From an uncultured Clostridium sp. (lineage in GTDB: Bacteria > Bacillota > Clostridia > Lachnospirales > Lachnospiraceae): DNA of 12,581 bases. The DNA is taken from NCBI GenBank assembly GCA_947253885.1, contig CAMYAO010000034.1, forward strand, positions 1-12,581, given 5' to 3'. Below the pieces are notes generated by a model. That model saw only the letters and a list, made by a program, of their open reading frames with translations, ran no database searches and was not told where the DNA came from. Every line of letters begins with the position of its first letter. Within the stretch, counting starts at the first letter, position 1. The translations under genes and the position numbers were made by a program. This document shows, in pieces, positions 1 through 6,937 of this stretch.

Positions 1-145
1 AAAGACAATCGCAGTCTGAAAGGGCTGACAGCTCAATACGCTCCATGTTCATAACAGTATATGCTTTATAGTTCATTTTTTTCAGTAAAACACCTGTAGC
101 ATTTGCACCTGTCAGATCATCTGCTATCACTACACACTGTGACAT
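1..145 (-). CDS. Four-carbon acid sugar kinase family protein, N-terminal fragment
   Basis: The first 48 residues are present; the rest lies beyond the left edge. They contain ADDLTGA at residues 8-14 followed by N-A-T-G-V, which is the N-terminal signature of the DUF1537 family (OtnK/DtnK-like kinases). These ATP-dependent cytosolic enzymes phosphorylate four-carbon acid sugars such as threonate, erythronate or 3-oxo-tetronate in sugar-acid catabolism. Two in-frame ATGs lie at 151 and 145. The GAGGAG ribosome site (154-159) is only 2 nt from the first but 8 nt from the second, so I chose 145 (MSQCVVIADD). A near-consensus promoter is at 193-221. The family call rests on this short N-terminus only; the exact substrate cannot be read, and the expected partner genes (aldolase, dehydrogenase, regulator) would lie outside the window. 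Confidence 0.8.
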   Translation of the reverse strand, partial: MSQCVVIADDLTGANATGVLLKKMNYKAYTVMNMERIELSALSDCDCL

Positions 146-153
146 GTTCATTA

Positions 154-159
154 CTCCTC
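154..159 (-). promoter_or_regulatory. Ribosome binding site that decides the kinase start
   Basis: Read on the minus strand, GAGGAG is followed by TA and a first ATG (151), then AAC and a second ATG (145). A 2-nt gap is too short for efficient initiation and 8 nt is optimal, so the second ATG is preferred. Confidence 0.6.
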
Positions 160-192
160 TTCTTTTGTTCATTTTTGTTTTTTTATGTGTTG

Positions 193-221
193 ATAATACG
201 GTTTTTCTTAGTAAAAGTCAA
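193..221 (-). promoter_or_regulatory. SigA-type promoter of the kinase gene
   Basis: On the minus strand TTGACT (216-221) and TATTAT (193-198) are separated by exactly 17 bp, one mismatch each from the housekeeping consensus. Transcription would start near 186, about 40 nt upstream of the start codon. The palindrome at 254-278 lies about 32 bp upstream of the -35. Confidence 0.75.
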
Positions 222-253
222 TAGTTTTTTCTGATTTTATATGTTTGTTTTTG

Positions 254-278
254 TTTGTTATGTTGTTAACATAACAAA
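254..278. repeat. 25-bp near-perfect palindrome, candidate operator
   Basis: TTTGTTATGTT (254-264) and AACATAACAAA (268-278) are perfect 11-bp inverted repeats around GTT. The site sits just upstream of the kinase promoter, where an activator or upstream operator would bind. Related TATGT-plus-T-rich strings recur toward the gene (from about 239 and 184). It also touches the terminator stem at 276-307, so its first bases form that terminator's weak T-tract. Sugar-acid kinase operons are often controlled by DeoR- or GntR-type regulators, but I cannot assign the protein. Confidence 0.5.
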
Positions 279-307
279 GCCGAAATGCAGAATCACATTT
301 CGGCTTT
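276..307 (-). terminator. Intrinsic terminator after the decayed gene
   Basis: A perfect 12-bp stem (AAAGCCGAAATG at 276-287 with CATTTCGGCTTT at 296-307) has an 8-nt loop. On the minus strand it is followed by TTTGTTATGTT, an imperfect T-tract, so it would end transcripts from the 323-735 region before the kinase promoter. On plus there is no T-run. Confidence 0.6.
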
Positions 308-322
308 ACTGGATATTCTTCT

Positions 323-735
323 CTATTCCATTTTTACATTTACATATTCTATACTCTTGCTGAACCGCTTTAAAATCAGAGTGTTTTTATCCCGAATAAG
401 ATATAATCTCTTTCCTATTATCAGAACTTTTACGGGCTGCTTCATTCCGTCTAAAATATACATTCTCTTCTGATCATCTTGAGAATCCAACTTATAAGAT
501 CCTTTATTTAAAATCTTTCTTTGCTTATAATAAACATATTTACCGCCTTTTTTCAGGGTTAAATACATTGCCTCACCTTCCGGATCTTCCACATCCGTAC
601 TATAGCTTCCGATGATGTCGGCAGATTTGTGTTTGACTTATCTTTGGCTTTTATATCCCCCGAAAAAAACTTTCCATGGGAAATAACAATTCTGTCTTCT
701 ATATACAATATATGATTGTACTTTATATGTTTGTA
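323..735 (-). pseudogene. Probable decayed gene, C-terminal remnant of an unrecognised protein
   Basis: One frame is open from a stop at 638-640 down to TAG at 323-325. It encodes IGSYSTDVEDPEGEAMYL and a lysine/tyrosine-rich tail resembling small beta-rich domains of Firmicute lipoproteins. I do not recognise the family. The upstream frame, offset by one base, is open from a stop at 736-738 and reads protein-like (EDRIVISHGKFFSGDIKAKD) until it passes beyond the junction near 620. A single indel there would join them. No signal peptide or convincing start is present: GTG at 592 lacks a ribosome site, and ATG at 568 (81 aa) has only a weak GGAAGGTGAGG before it. The simplest reading is a gene that lost its 5' part next to the TRIC gene and took a frameshift. 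A short real gene starting at 568 is the main alternative. Confidence 0.4.
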
Positions 736-742
736 TTAAATA

Positions 743-1384
743 CTATAATTTTGGCAAATTCCAACAAAAAAGAATCGCAGCTTTTCGAATGACAATAATC
801 AATATCATACTGATAACGGTTGCCGCTATGGTATTCACTCCCCACTGATACAATGCAATATATATACAGGCACCTAAAATCGCAGCTATCCCGTAAATCC
901 TCTTTCTCATAATTAACGGCATTTGCCCTGCAAAAATATCCCGAAGAATTCCTCCTCCGATTCCGGTCAAAACCCCTACAAAGGCACATAAAAACATATA
1001 ATCGGCATACCCCTTATAGATTGCAGTCCTGCATCCGACCACCACAAAGGCAGCCAATCCTATACTGTCCGCCCAATTTAATATACCGTTTAATCGTAGA
1101 AGCATCTCTTTACTCTTATTTCCTTCGGTTCGATAAAGCCACACAAATGCAATCAGCGAAACGATACAGGACACCAGAACATAAATCGGATCCCGAAACA
1201 TTGCCGGTGGAATATAACCTAAAATCAAGTCTCTTATCAGACCCCCACCGACCGCAGTCGCTCCGCCTAACACACAGGCTCCAAATATATCCATATTCTT
1301 TTCTTTTGCAACCAGCACACCCGAAACAGCAAATGCGACCGTCCCGATCATTTCCAATACGAAAATCAGTGTATCAAAATTCAT
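743..1384 (-). CDS. TRIC/UPF0126 family cation-channel-like membrane protein
   Basis: This 213-residue integral membrane protein has two homologous halves of about three hydrophobic segments each plus a final helix, the usual length and layout of the UPF0126/TRIC family (YadS/YicG-like). Each half carries the family's glycine signature: GGGLIRD near residue 50 and GGGILRD near residue 145. Bacterial members form trimeric monovalent-cation channels; physiological cargo is largely unknown, although some have been linked to amino-acid transport. I chose ATG at 1384 because AGGGGG (1390-1395) lies 5 nt before it; the in-frame GTG at 1390 overlaps that ribosome site. It is a single-gene unit with its own promoter (1418-1447). 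No terminator is visible between it and the remnant at 323-735, so the two would be co-transcribed to the hairpin at 276-307. Confidence 0.9.
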   Translation of the reverse strand: MNFDTLIFVLEMIGTVAFAVSGVLVAKEKNMDIFGACVLGGATAVGGGLIRDLILGYIPPAMFRDPIYVLVSCIVSLIAFVWLYRTEGNKSKEMLLRLNGILNWADSIGLAAFVVVGCRTAIYKGYADYMFLCAFVGVLTGIGGGILRDIFAGQMPLIMRKRIYGIAAILGACIYIALYQWGVNTIAATVISMILIIVIRKAAILFCWNLPKL

Positions 1385-1417
1385 ATACACCCCCTATAGG
1401 ATATCTCATTTTATTCT

Positions 1418-1447
1418 ATCATATAATGGTATTTTATAACCTGTCAA
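1418..1447 (-). promoter_or_regulatory. Promoter of the TRIC gene
   Basis: On the minus strand a perfect TTGACA (1442-1447) is followed after 18 bp by TATGAT (1418-1423). TATATG at 1420-1425 with a 16-bp spacer is an overlapping alternative. It lies about 35-60 bp upstream of the start codon. Confidence 0.65.
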
Positions 1448-1474
1448 TTCTAACTATTTTTAAATTTTCCTAAT

Positions 1475-1509
1475 AAAAAAATGCCTATCCGAAGGATAAA
1501 CATTTTTTT
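1475..1509 (-). terminator. Intrinsic terminator of the DEAD-box helicase gene
   Basis: AAAAAAATG (1475-1483) pairs with CATTTTTTT (1501-1509), and inside it TATCC pairs with GGATA around a GAA loop, with a 2-nt internal mismatch. It begins right after the helicase stop codon (1514-1516), and the minus-strand transcript ends in seven Ts. Confidence 0.8.
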
Positions 1510-1513
1510 ATTA

Positions 1514-3103
1514 TTACTTTTGATTTGCCGGTTCTATATTCACAGATTTTCCTTTTATCTTTACATTTTTCATCGCCTTTAATACTTCTGATCCATATTC
1601 TCTCGGAACCTCTACAAATGTATAACTGTCATACATATCAATTGCACCTACCAGTGATCCGTTCATTCCGGATTCTCCTGCAATTGCACCTAAAATATCT
1701 CCCGGTTTGATTTTTTGTTTTTTCCCGATATTGATAAAGAGTCTTACCATTCCTTCTTCCGCTCCGGTATCTTCAAAATCATAATGATCCTGTTTTCCGG
1801 ACTCTTTTTCGATAGTTCCGAGCGCCTGATACAAAAAGGCTGCCGCAAGATCCATCGCAGTATAGTCATTATTGTTGACCTGCTCTTCTATCATATTGAT
1901 CATTTTCGTTAAGTCCTGTTCCTCTATCAGACTTCCGACAGTATCCAGAATTTTTTCACTTTTAATCTGCTCTACATCCCGGTTAGAAGGAATTGGCTGT
2001 GCTAAGATTTTGGTCTTACAATAACGCATAATATCCTTAAGACGATATACTTCTTTTCCTTTTACAAAATTAAAAGCTCTTCCGGTTCGTCCTGCACGAC
2101 CGGTTCGCCCGATTCTATGGACATAATACTCATAATCCTGCGGCAGGTCGTAATTAAAGACCGCTTCCACATCGTCTACATCGATTCCTCTGGCTGCCAC
2201 ATCGGTTGCCACAAGAATCTCTGTCTTTCCTCTTCGGAAGTTTTTCATAACACGGTCACGCTGTCCCTGTTTCATATCACCGTGAAGCCCCTCCGCAAAA
2301 TAGCCTCGATTTTGCAGTTCATTTGCCAGTTCATCTACCATGTGCTTTGTATTACAAAAAACCAAGGAAAGTTTTGGATCATACACATCTAATAATCTGG
2401 TCAGTACATCCATCTTATCTCTACGTTTTACATCATAGTAATACTGTTCAATGTTTTGTACGGTTAATTCTTTCTTGATTACCTTTACCGTTACCGCATC
2501 TTTCTGATACTTTCTGGTAATATTTAGAATTGCCTTCGGCATAGTTGCAGAAAACAGTACCGTCTGTCTTTCTTCCGGAAGATAAGAGAGAACGGTTTCA
2601 ATATCCTCTACAAACCCCATATTTAACATCTCATCCGCTTCATCCAGAATCATTGTATGTACATCATCGCATTTTAAAGTTTTTCGGCGCAGATGATCCA
2701 TAACACGTCCCGGCGTTCCGACAATAATCTGTACTCCGGATTTAATTGCCCGGATCTGTCGACTGATCTCCTGTCCGCCGTATACAGGTAAAATCTTTAC
2801 ACCATGCATATATCGAGACAAACGATGCAATTCGTCAGAAACCTGTATTGCCAGTTCTCTGGTTGGACAAAGAATCACTACCTGTGTTTTCTTCAAGGAA
2901 GGATCCACTTTGGATAATGCCGGTATTCCGAACGAAGCTGTCTTTCCGGTACCTGTTTGAGCCTGTCCCAATACATCTTTTCCTTCCAAAAGCAGAGGGA
3001 TTGTTTTTGCCTGTATCGGAGACGCCTCCTCAAATCCCATTGCCTTTACTGCTTTTAAAATCTCCGGTTTTAAATCTAATTCTTCAAAATTTACTGTATT
3101 CAT
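1514..3103 (-). CDS. deaD: DEAD-box ATP-dependent RNA helicase with DbpA-type RNA-binding domain
   Basis: A 529-residue cytosolic helicase. All core motifs are intact: Q motif (F6, Q31), motif I AQTGTGKT (48-55), PTREL (80-84), TPGR (130-133), DEAD (154-157), SAT (185-187), ATDVAARGID near 300 and HRIGRTGR near 330. After the two RecA domains comes a helical linker of the type that dimerises in CsdA-like helicases, then a DbpA-type RNA-binding domain (about 450-525). This architecture matches the DeaD/CsdA group, which remodels rRNA during ribosome assembly and helps mRNA decay, often induced by cold. The charged tail of E. coli DeaD is absent. Its own promoter (3191-3219) overlaps the end of rsmA, and a terminator lies in the leader (3129-3163), suggesting attenuation. 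The ribosome site before ATG 3103 is poor (AGAAAGCGTG). The choice between DeaD and DbpA/YxiN subfamilies is less sure than the helicase call. Confidence 0.93.
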   Translation of the reverse strand: MNTVNFEELDLKPEILKAVKAMGFEEASPIQAKTIPLLLEGKDVLGQAQTGTGKTASFGIPALSKVDPSLKKTQVVILCPTRELAIQVSDELHRLSRYMHGVKILPVYGGQEISRQIRAIKSGVQIIVGTPGRVMDHLRRKTLKCDDVHTMILDEADEMLNMGFVEDIETVLSYLPEERQTVLFSATMPKAILNITRKYQKDAVTVKVIKKELTVQNIEQYYYDVKRRDKMDVLTRLLDVYDPKLSLVFCNTKHMVDELANELQNRGYFAEGLHGDMKQGQRDRVMKNFRRGKTEILVATDVAARGIDVDDVEAVFNYDLPQDYEYYVHRIGRTGRAGRTGRAFNFVKGKEVYRLKDIMRYCKTKILAQPIPSNRDVEQIKSEKILDTVGSLIEEQDLTKMINMIEEQVNNNDYTAMDLAAAFLYQALGTIEKESGKQDHYDFEDTGAEEGMVRLFINIGKKQKIKPGDILGAIAGESGMNGSLVGAIDMYDSYTFVEVPREYGSEVLKAMKNVKIKGKSVNIEPANQK

Positions 3104-3128
3104 AAGTTCACGCTTTCTATCTAAATTG

Positions 3129-3163
3129 AAAAAAACGTTTCGCAGACCTCTACGAAACGTTTC
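3129..3163 (-). terminator. Intrinsic terminator after rsmA, lying in the helicase leader
   Basis: A perfect 10-bp stem (AAACGTTTCG at 3133-3142 with CGAAACGTTT at 3153-3162), extended by a G-T pair, has a 10-nt loop and is followed on the minus strand by seven Ts (3129-3135). It is the only terminator after the metG-tatD-rsmA operon. Because the helicase promoter lies upstream of it, it is also an attenuator candidate for the helicase gene. Confidence 0.85.
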
Positions 3164-3190
3164 CTATCCGTACTATTTACAACAGGGGTC

Positions 3191-3219
3191 AGTATAACAA
3201 GATTAGCTACAAAAGTCAA
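3191..3219 (-). promoter_or_regulatory. Promoter of the DEAD-box helicase gene
   Basis: On the minus strand TTGACT (3214-3219) and TATACT (3191-3196) are separated by exactly 17 bp. The rsmA stop codon (TGA, 3216-3218) is part of the -35 box. The predicted start near 3184 gives a leader of about 80 nt that contains the terminator hairpin at 3129-3163. No other promoter fits in the 25 bp between that hairpin and the start codon. Confidence 0.7.
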
Positions 3220-4094
3220 ATTAATGATTTTAGACAATTGCTCAATTCCGCAAATTCTTCCAAAGTCAATGTTTCTCCTCTTACTGTCAACGGCTTTCCT
3301 ATTTTTAAAATTCCCTGCTCAATTTCTTCTTTTGAAAATGATAATTCTGCTGCATTTTTCAATCCGTTTGCCAATGTCTTTCGCCTCTGATTAAAAGAAG
3401 CCCGAATTATTTGAAACAACAATTTTTCATCTGACACCTCAACCGGAGGTTTCAAATACTTCTTTAAACGAATTACTGCAGAATCCACCTTCGGCCTCGG
3501 CATAAAACAGGATGCAGGCACATTTACCACAACTTCCGGTTGTGCATAATACTGCACAGCAAGCGACAACGCTCCGTACTCCTTGGAACCGGGACCCGTT
3601 CGCATTCTGTCCGCAACCTCCTTCTGCACCATAATTGTAATACTTTCTATCGGCACATGACTCTCAAACAACCCCATAATAATCGGAGTAGTAATATAAT
3701 ATGGAAGGTTTGCCACCACTTTTATCGGCTTTCCGCCATTGCGCTCCCTTACTAATTTTTTAATATCTAATTTTAATACATCACTGTGAATAACAGAAGC
3801 ATTTGAAAAATCAGACAGTGTATCTTCCAGAATCGGAATCAGCTTATCATCTATCTCAACTGTCACTACATCTCTGGCTGCCGACGCCAGATATTGTGTC
3901 ATTGTCCCGATTCCGGGACCGATTTCTAAAACAAAATCTTCCTTTGTTACCTCTGCCTCTAAAATGATTTTTTCCAACATGTGCGCATCTGTCAAAAAAT
4001 TTTGTCCGAATTTTTTTTGAAATGCAAAGCTATATTTGTCGATTACAGCTTTTGTTGCTGTAACCGTTCCTAGGTACGGTGTTCCATTCTTCAT
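3216..4094 (-). CDS. rsmA: 16S rRNA (adenine1518-N6/adenine1519-N6)-dimethyltransferase
   Basis: RsmA (KsgA) transfers four methyl groups from S-adenosylmethionine to two adjacent adenines in the 3'-terminal hairpin of 16S rRNA during late small-subunit assembly; its loss gives kasugamycin resistance. The 292-residue length is normal. Visible motifs are FGQNFL (29-34), the SAM-binding loop EIGPGIG (57-63), acidic E81 for the ribose, and the catalytic NLPYY (130-134); FNQRRKT of the C-terminal domain lies near 235. The ATG immediately follows the tatD stop TAG with no spacer, and its ribosome site (AAGGGAAG, about 4100-4107) lies inside tatD, so the two are translationally coupled. In many Firmicutes rnmV (RNase M5) precedes this gene; here it does not. 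Confidence 0.96.
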   Translation of the reverse strand: MKNGTPYLGTVTATKAVIDKYSFAFQKKFGQNFLTDAHMLEKIILEAEVTKEDFVLEIGPGIGTMTQYLASAARDVVTVEIDDKLIPILEDTLSDFSNASVIHSDVLKLDIKKLVRERNGGKPIKVVANLPYYITTPIIMGLFESHVPIESITIMVQKEVADRMRTGPGSKEYGALSLAVQYYAQPEVVVNVPASCFMPRPKVDSAVIRLKKYLKPPVEVSDEKLLFQIIRASFNQRRKTLANGLKNAAELSFSKEEIEQGILKIGKPLTVRGETLTLEEFAELSNCLKSLI

Positions 4095-4865
4095 CTATCT
4101 TCCCTTACTGAAAAATAATTGTTCCGCATTTGCTTCTGTGATCGCAATTACCTCTTCTTTTGAAAATCCTTTTAGATTTCCTATCTGCTGAGCCACCAGA
4201 TCAATATAAGCAGAATTGTTTCGCTTTCCTCGATAAGGAACCGGTGCCAGATACGGTGCATCTGTCTCCAATAATATCCACTCCATCGGAATTCCCTCTA
4301 CCGTTTCCTTTAATTTTCGACTGTTCTTAAAAGTTATTACTCCTCCTACACCGATGTGAAACCCCAGTTTTATATACTCCTTTGCCATCTCAAGTGAGTA
4401 GGAATAACAGTGAATACTGCCTCTTAATCCCTTTCCGTATTCTTTCATAATTTGAAAGGTATCCTTTGCAGCCTCTCGGGAATGAATACTGAGCGGCAAA
4501 TCCAGTTCTCTTGCAAGCTCCAGCTGTCGAATAAACCATTTTTTCTGTATTTCCAGTGTCTCTACATTCCAATGATAGTCTAAACCGATCTCACCGATTG
4601 CAATCACCTTTTTTTCTTTTGCCAAATCCGACAGCCATCGGAAACTCTCTTCCGTCAGTTCTCCCACACTGTCCGGATGTACTCCGACTGCAGCATAAAT
4701 AAAATTATATGTGTTTGCCAACTCTAAAGCGTCCTTACAATCCTGTAAAGAAGCCCCAACATTTAAAATAGTTCCGACATTTTGTTCTTTCATAGAAGTT
4801 AACAGCTCGATGCGATCTGCATCGAACTGTTTATCATTGTAATGTGCGTGTGTATCAAAAATCAT
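4095..4865 (-). CDS. tatD: TatD family metal-dependent deoxyribonuclease
   Basis: This 256-residue protein has the TatD TIM-barrel amidohydrolase signature: H6 and H8 in DTHAHYND, E92 in IGEIGLD, H128 in SIHSREA, H152 in HCYSYS and D202 in ETDAPYLAP. All two-metal ligands are intact. Characterised relatives are magnesium-dependent 3'-5' exonucleases acting on DNA, with proposed roles in repair and DNA degradation. An in-frame ATG at 4886 would add seven residues and overlap metG, but family members begin M-[IL]-F-D-T-H, so I chose 4865. That start is one base after the metG stop codon, and rsmA begins directly after the tatD stop. The gene is the middle member of a metG-tatD-rsmA operon, the order seen around yabD of Bacillus subtilis. 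Confidence 0.94.
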   Translation of the reverse strand: MIFDTHAHYNDKQFDADRIELLTSMKEQNVGTILNVGASLQDCKDALELANTYNFIYAAVGVHPDSVGELTEESFRWLSDLAKEKKVIAIGEIGLDYHWNVETLEIQKKWFIRQLELARELDLPLSIHSREAAKDTFQIMKEYGKGLRGSIHCYSYSLEMAKEYIKLGFHIGVGGVITFKNSRKLKETVEGIPMEWILLETDAPYLAPVPYRGKRNNSAYIDLVAQQIGNLKGFSKEEVIAITEANAEQLFFSKGR

Positions 4866-4866
4866 A

Positions 4867-6828
4867 TTAAGCAATCTCAGCCCCATTCGGCATATCTTTT
4901 TCCGGTTTCATTAATGACAGATTTCCTTCCGCATCTTCTGCACACAACAGCATGCCTTCTGATACAACTCCCGCTAATTTGGCAGGTTTTAAATTTACTA
5001 GAACCATTACCTTTTTTCCTACCATTTCTTCCGCAGAATAATATTTCTTTATTCCTGATACAATCTGCTTTACCTGACTTCCGATCTGTACCTGAGAACA
5101 GAGTAATTTTTTTGATTTCGGAACCTCTTCACAAGAGATGATCTCACCCACCTGAAATTGTAATTTTGCAAAATCATCATACGAAATCTCTGCTTTTGAC
5201 GCGATATCGATTCCCGCTTCTACTGCAGTTGATGCTTCCAACTGCTGCGGATGCAATGCCTCCACCTTATTTAACACTTCGTCCAAATCCAGACGTGCAA
5301 ATAAAATTTCCGGTTTATCTGTAACTGTTTTTCCACTTTCATACAGACCGAATTGATCTAACTGCTCATAGTCCCGATTTTCTGTACTCAATTGTTTGAA
5401 AATCTTTTCTGCCGTTTCCGGTAAAAAACTGGAAAGCAGAGAGGCTCCGATCGTAATCCCTTCTATTAAGTTATATAAAACAGTTGCCAATCTGTCTTTC
5501 TTTTCTTCTGATTTTGCCAAAATCCATGGCTCTGTTTCATCAATATATTTATTAAGACGTTTAAAACTTGCAAAGATCTCCGTAATTGCATCTGCTACCC
5601 GTAGCTGATCCATCTTTGCCTGTACCTTATCACGCGTTGCTATTATAACGGATTTCAGATCTGCATCTACCGCTTCTTCTACTCCTTTATCGGAAACGGT
5701 TCCGTTAAAATATTTATTACTCATAGAAATCGTACGATTTACAAGATTTCCCAGTGTATTTGCCAACTCGGAGTTGGTTCTCTCCACCATTAACTCCCAT
5801 GAAATAACTCCATCATTTTCAAATGGAATTTCATGCAACAGGAAATAACGAACCGCATCTACACCGAATAATTCTACCAACTCATCTGCATAAATAACGT
5901 TTCCTTTTGATTTACTCATTTTTCCACTTCCCTGAAGTAGCCATGGATGTCCAAACACCTGTTTTGGAAGCGGAAGATCCAATGCCATCAAAAAGATTGG
6001 CCAATAGATAGTATGAAAACGAATAATATCCTTTCCGATCAGGTGCATGTCTGCCGGCCAGTTTTTCTTAAACATGTCCGAACTGTTGCCATCTGCATCG
6101 TATCCAATTTTTGTAATATAGTTGGTCAAAGCATCCATCCAAACATAGACTACATGATCCGGATCGAAATCTACCGGTATTCCCCATTTATAAGAAGTTC
6201 TGGAAACACATAAATCCTGAAGTCCCGGCAGTAAAAAGTTATTCATCATTTCATTTTTTCTAGAGACAGGCTGAATAAACTCCGGATGTGTATTAATATA
6301 CTCAATTAAACGATCCGCATACTTACTCATTTTAAAGAAATATGCCTCTTCCTTTGCAAGATGCACCGATCCTCCACAATCAGGACAGTTCCCATCTACC
6401 AGCTGTGCCTCTGTAAAAAAAGATTCACAGGCGGTACAATACATTCCATTGTATTCTCCCTTGTAGATATCCCCTTGTTCATATAACTTTTTAAAAATCT
6501 TCTGAACCTGCTTTTCGTGATCTGCATCTGTTGTACGAACAAATTTATCGTAGGAAGTATTCATTAAATCCCATATTGATTTTACAGTTCCGGCAATATC
6601 ATCTACATATTCTTTCGGGCTTATCCCTTTTTCATTGGCCTTTAATTCAATTTTTTGACCATGTTCATCTGTGCCGGTCTGAAAATATACATCATAACCT
6701 TCCTGACGCTTAAACCTGCAGATTGCATCTGCCAAAACGATCTCATAGGTATTTCCTATATGAGGTTTTCCGGAAGTATATGCAATTGCAGTTGTTAAAT
6801 AATAGTTTCCTTTACATTTTTTACACAT
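4867..6828 (-). CDS. metG: Methionyl-tRNA synthetase
   Basis: A class I aminoacyl-tRNA synthetase that charges tRNA-Met. The 653 residues show HIGN (23-26), a single zinc knuckle with C131, C134, C148 and C151, KMSKS (303-307), the helical anticodon-binding domain around W446 (TEPW), and a C-terminal OB-fold tRNA-binding domain (about 550-653; FQVGEIISCEEVPKSKKL and LKPAKLAGV) of the Trbp111/EMAPII type. The length is usual for Firmicutes. Odd is the start MCKKCKG: an extra C-x2-C pair just before the Rossmann fold, whereas most homologues begin near the NYYLTT part. The ATG at 6828 has AAGGGA about 11 nt upstream. The leader from the hbd terminator to the start is under 70 nt and holds no T-box. 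I found no convincing -35/-10 pair there; TATAAA at 6862-6867 is the best -10. First gene of the metG-tatD-rsmA operon. Confidence 0.96.
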   Translation of the reverse strand: MCKKCKGNYYLTTAIAYTSGKPHIGNTYEIVLADAICRFKRQEGYDVYFQTGTDEHGQKIELKANEKGISPKEYVDDIAGTVKSIWDLMNTSYDKFVRTTDADHEKQVQKIFKKLYEQGDIYKGEYNGMYCTACESFFTEAQLVDGNCPDCGGSVHLAKEEAYFFKMSKYADRLIEYINTHPEFIQPVSRKNEMMNNFLLPGLQDLCVSRTSYKWGIPVDFDPDHVVYVWMDALTNYITKIGYDADGNSSDMFKKNWPADMHLIGKDIIRFHTIYWPIFLMALDLPLPKQVFGHPWLLQGSGKMSKSKGNVIYADELVELFGVDAVRYFLLHEIPFENDGVISWELMVERTNSELANTLGNLVNRTISMSNKYFNGTVSDKGVEEAVDADLKSVIIATRDKVQAKMDQLRVADAITEIFASFKRLNKYIDETEPWILAKSEEKKDRLATVLYNLIEGITIGASLLSSFLPETAEKIFKQLSTENRDYEQLDQFGLYESGKTVTDKPEILFARLDLDEVLNKVEALHPQQLEASTAVEAGIDIASKAEISYDDFAKLQFQVGEIISCEEVPKSKKLLCSQVQIGSQVKQIVSGIKKYYSAEEMVGKKVMVLVNLKPAKLAGVVSEGMLLCAEDAEGNLSLMKPEKDMPNGAEIA

Positions 6829-6855
6829 TTATTTCAATCCCTTCTTTTCATAGTT

Positions 6856-6893
6856 TGGGTATTTATACGCTATATGAAAGTTTCCCATACCCA
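6856..6893. repeat. Inverted repeat in the metG leader
   Basis: TGGGTAT (6856-6862) and ATACCCA (6887-6893) are perfect 7-bp arms 24 nt apart, spanning most of the metG upstream region. They could be an operator around the promoter or a leader stem. The loop contains GGGAAACTTTC but no known riboswitch motif. Confidence 0.3.
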
Positions 6894-6895
6894 TG

Positions 6896-6928
6896 AAAAA
6901 AAGTCAAGGAGCGAGACACTCCTTGACT
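6896..6928 (-). terminator. Intrinsic terminator of the 3-hydroxyacyl-CoA dehydrogenase gene
   Basis: AGTCAAGGAG (6902-6911) and CTCCTTGACT (6919-6928) form a perfect 10-bp stem with a 7-nt loop, followed on the minus strand by a run of seven Ts. It starts 9 bp after the stop codon and isolates the gene from metG. Confidence 0.9.
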
Positions 6929-6937
6929 GAAAATACT

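Noticed and set aside
1021..1473. 150-codon plus-strand open frame opposite the TRIC gene
   Set aside because: It is antisense to an intact, family-recognisable gene, has no ribosome site, and its composition is that of a complementary-strand shadow.
2848..3105. Plus-strand open frame opposite the helicase N-terminus
   Set aside because: Shadow of the conserved helicase motifs; no start signal and no recognisable domain.
4866..4886. Longer tatD start at 4886
   Set aside because: It would overlap metG by 20 bases and add seven residues before the conserved MIFDTHAH start; no ribosome site supports it.
6829..6895. Possible T-box or SAM riboswitch before metG
   Set aside because: The leader is under 70 nt and lacks AGAGA, GGTGGNACC and any second terminator; only a simple inverted repeat is seen.
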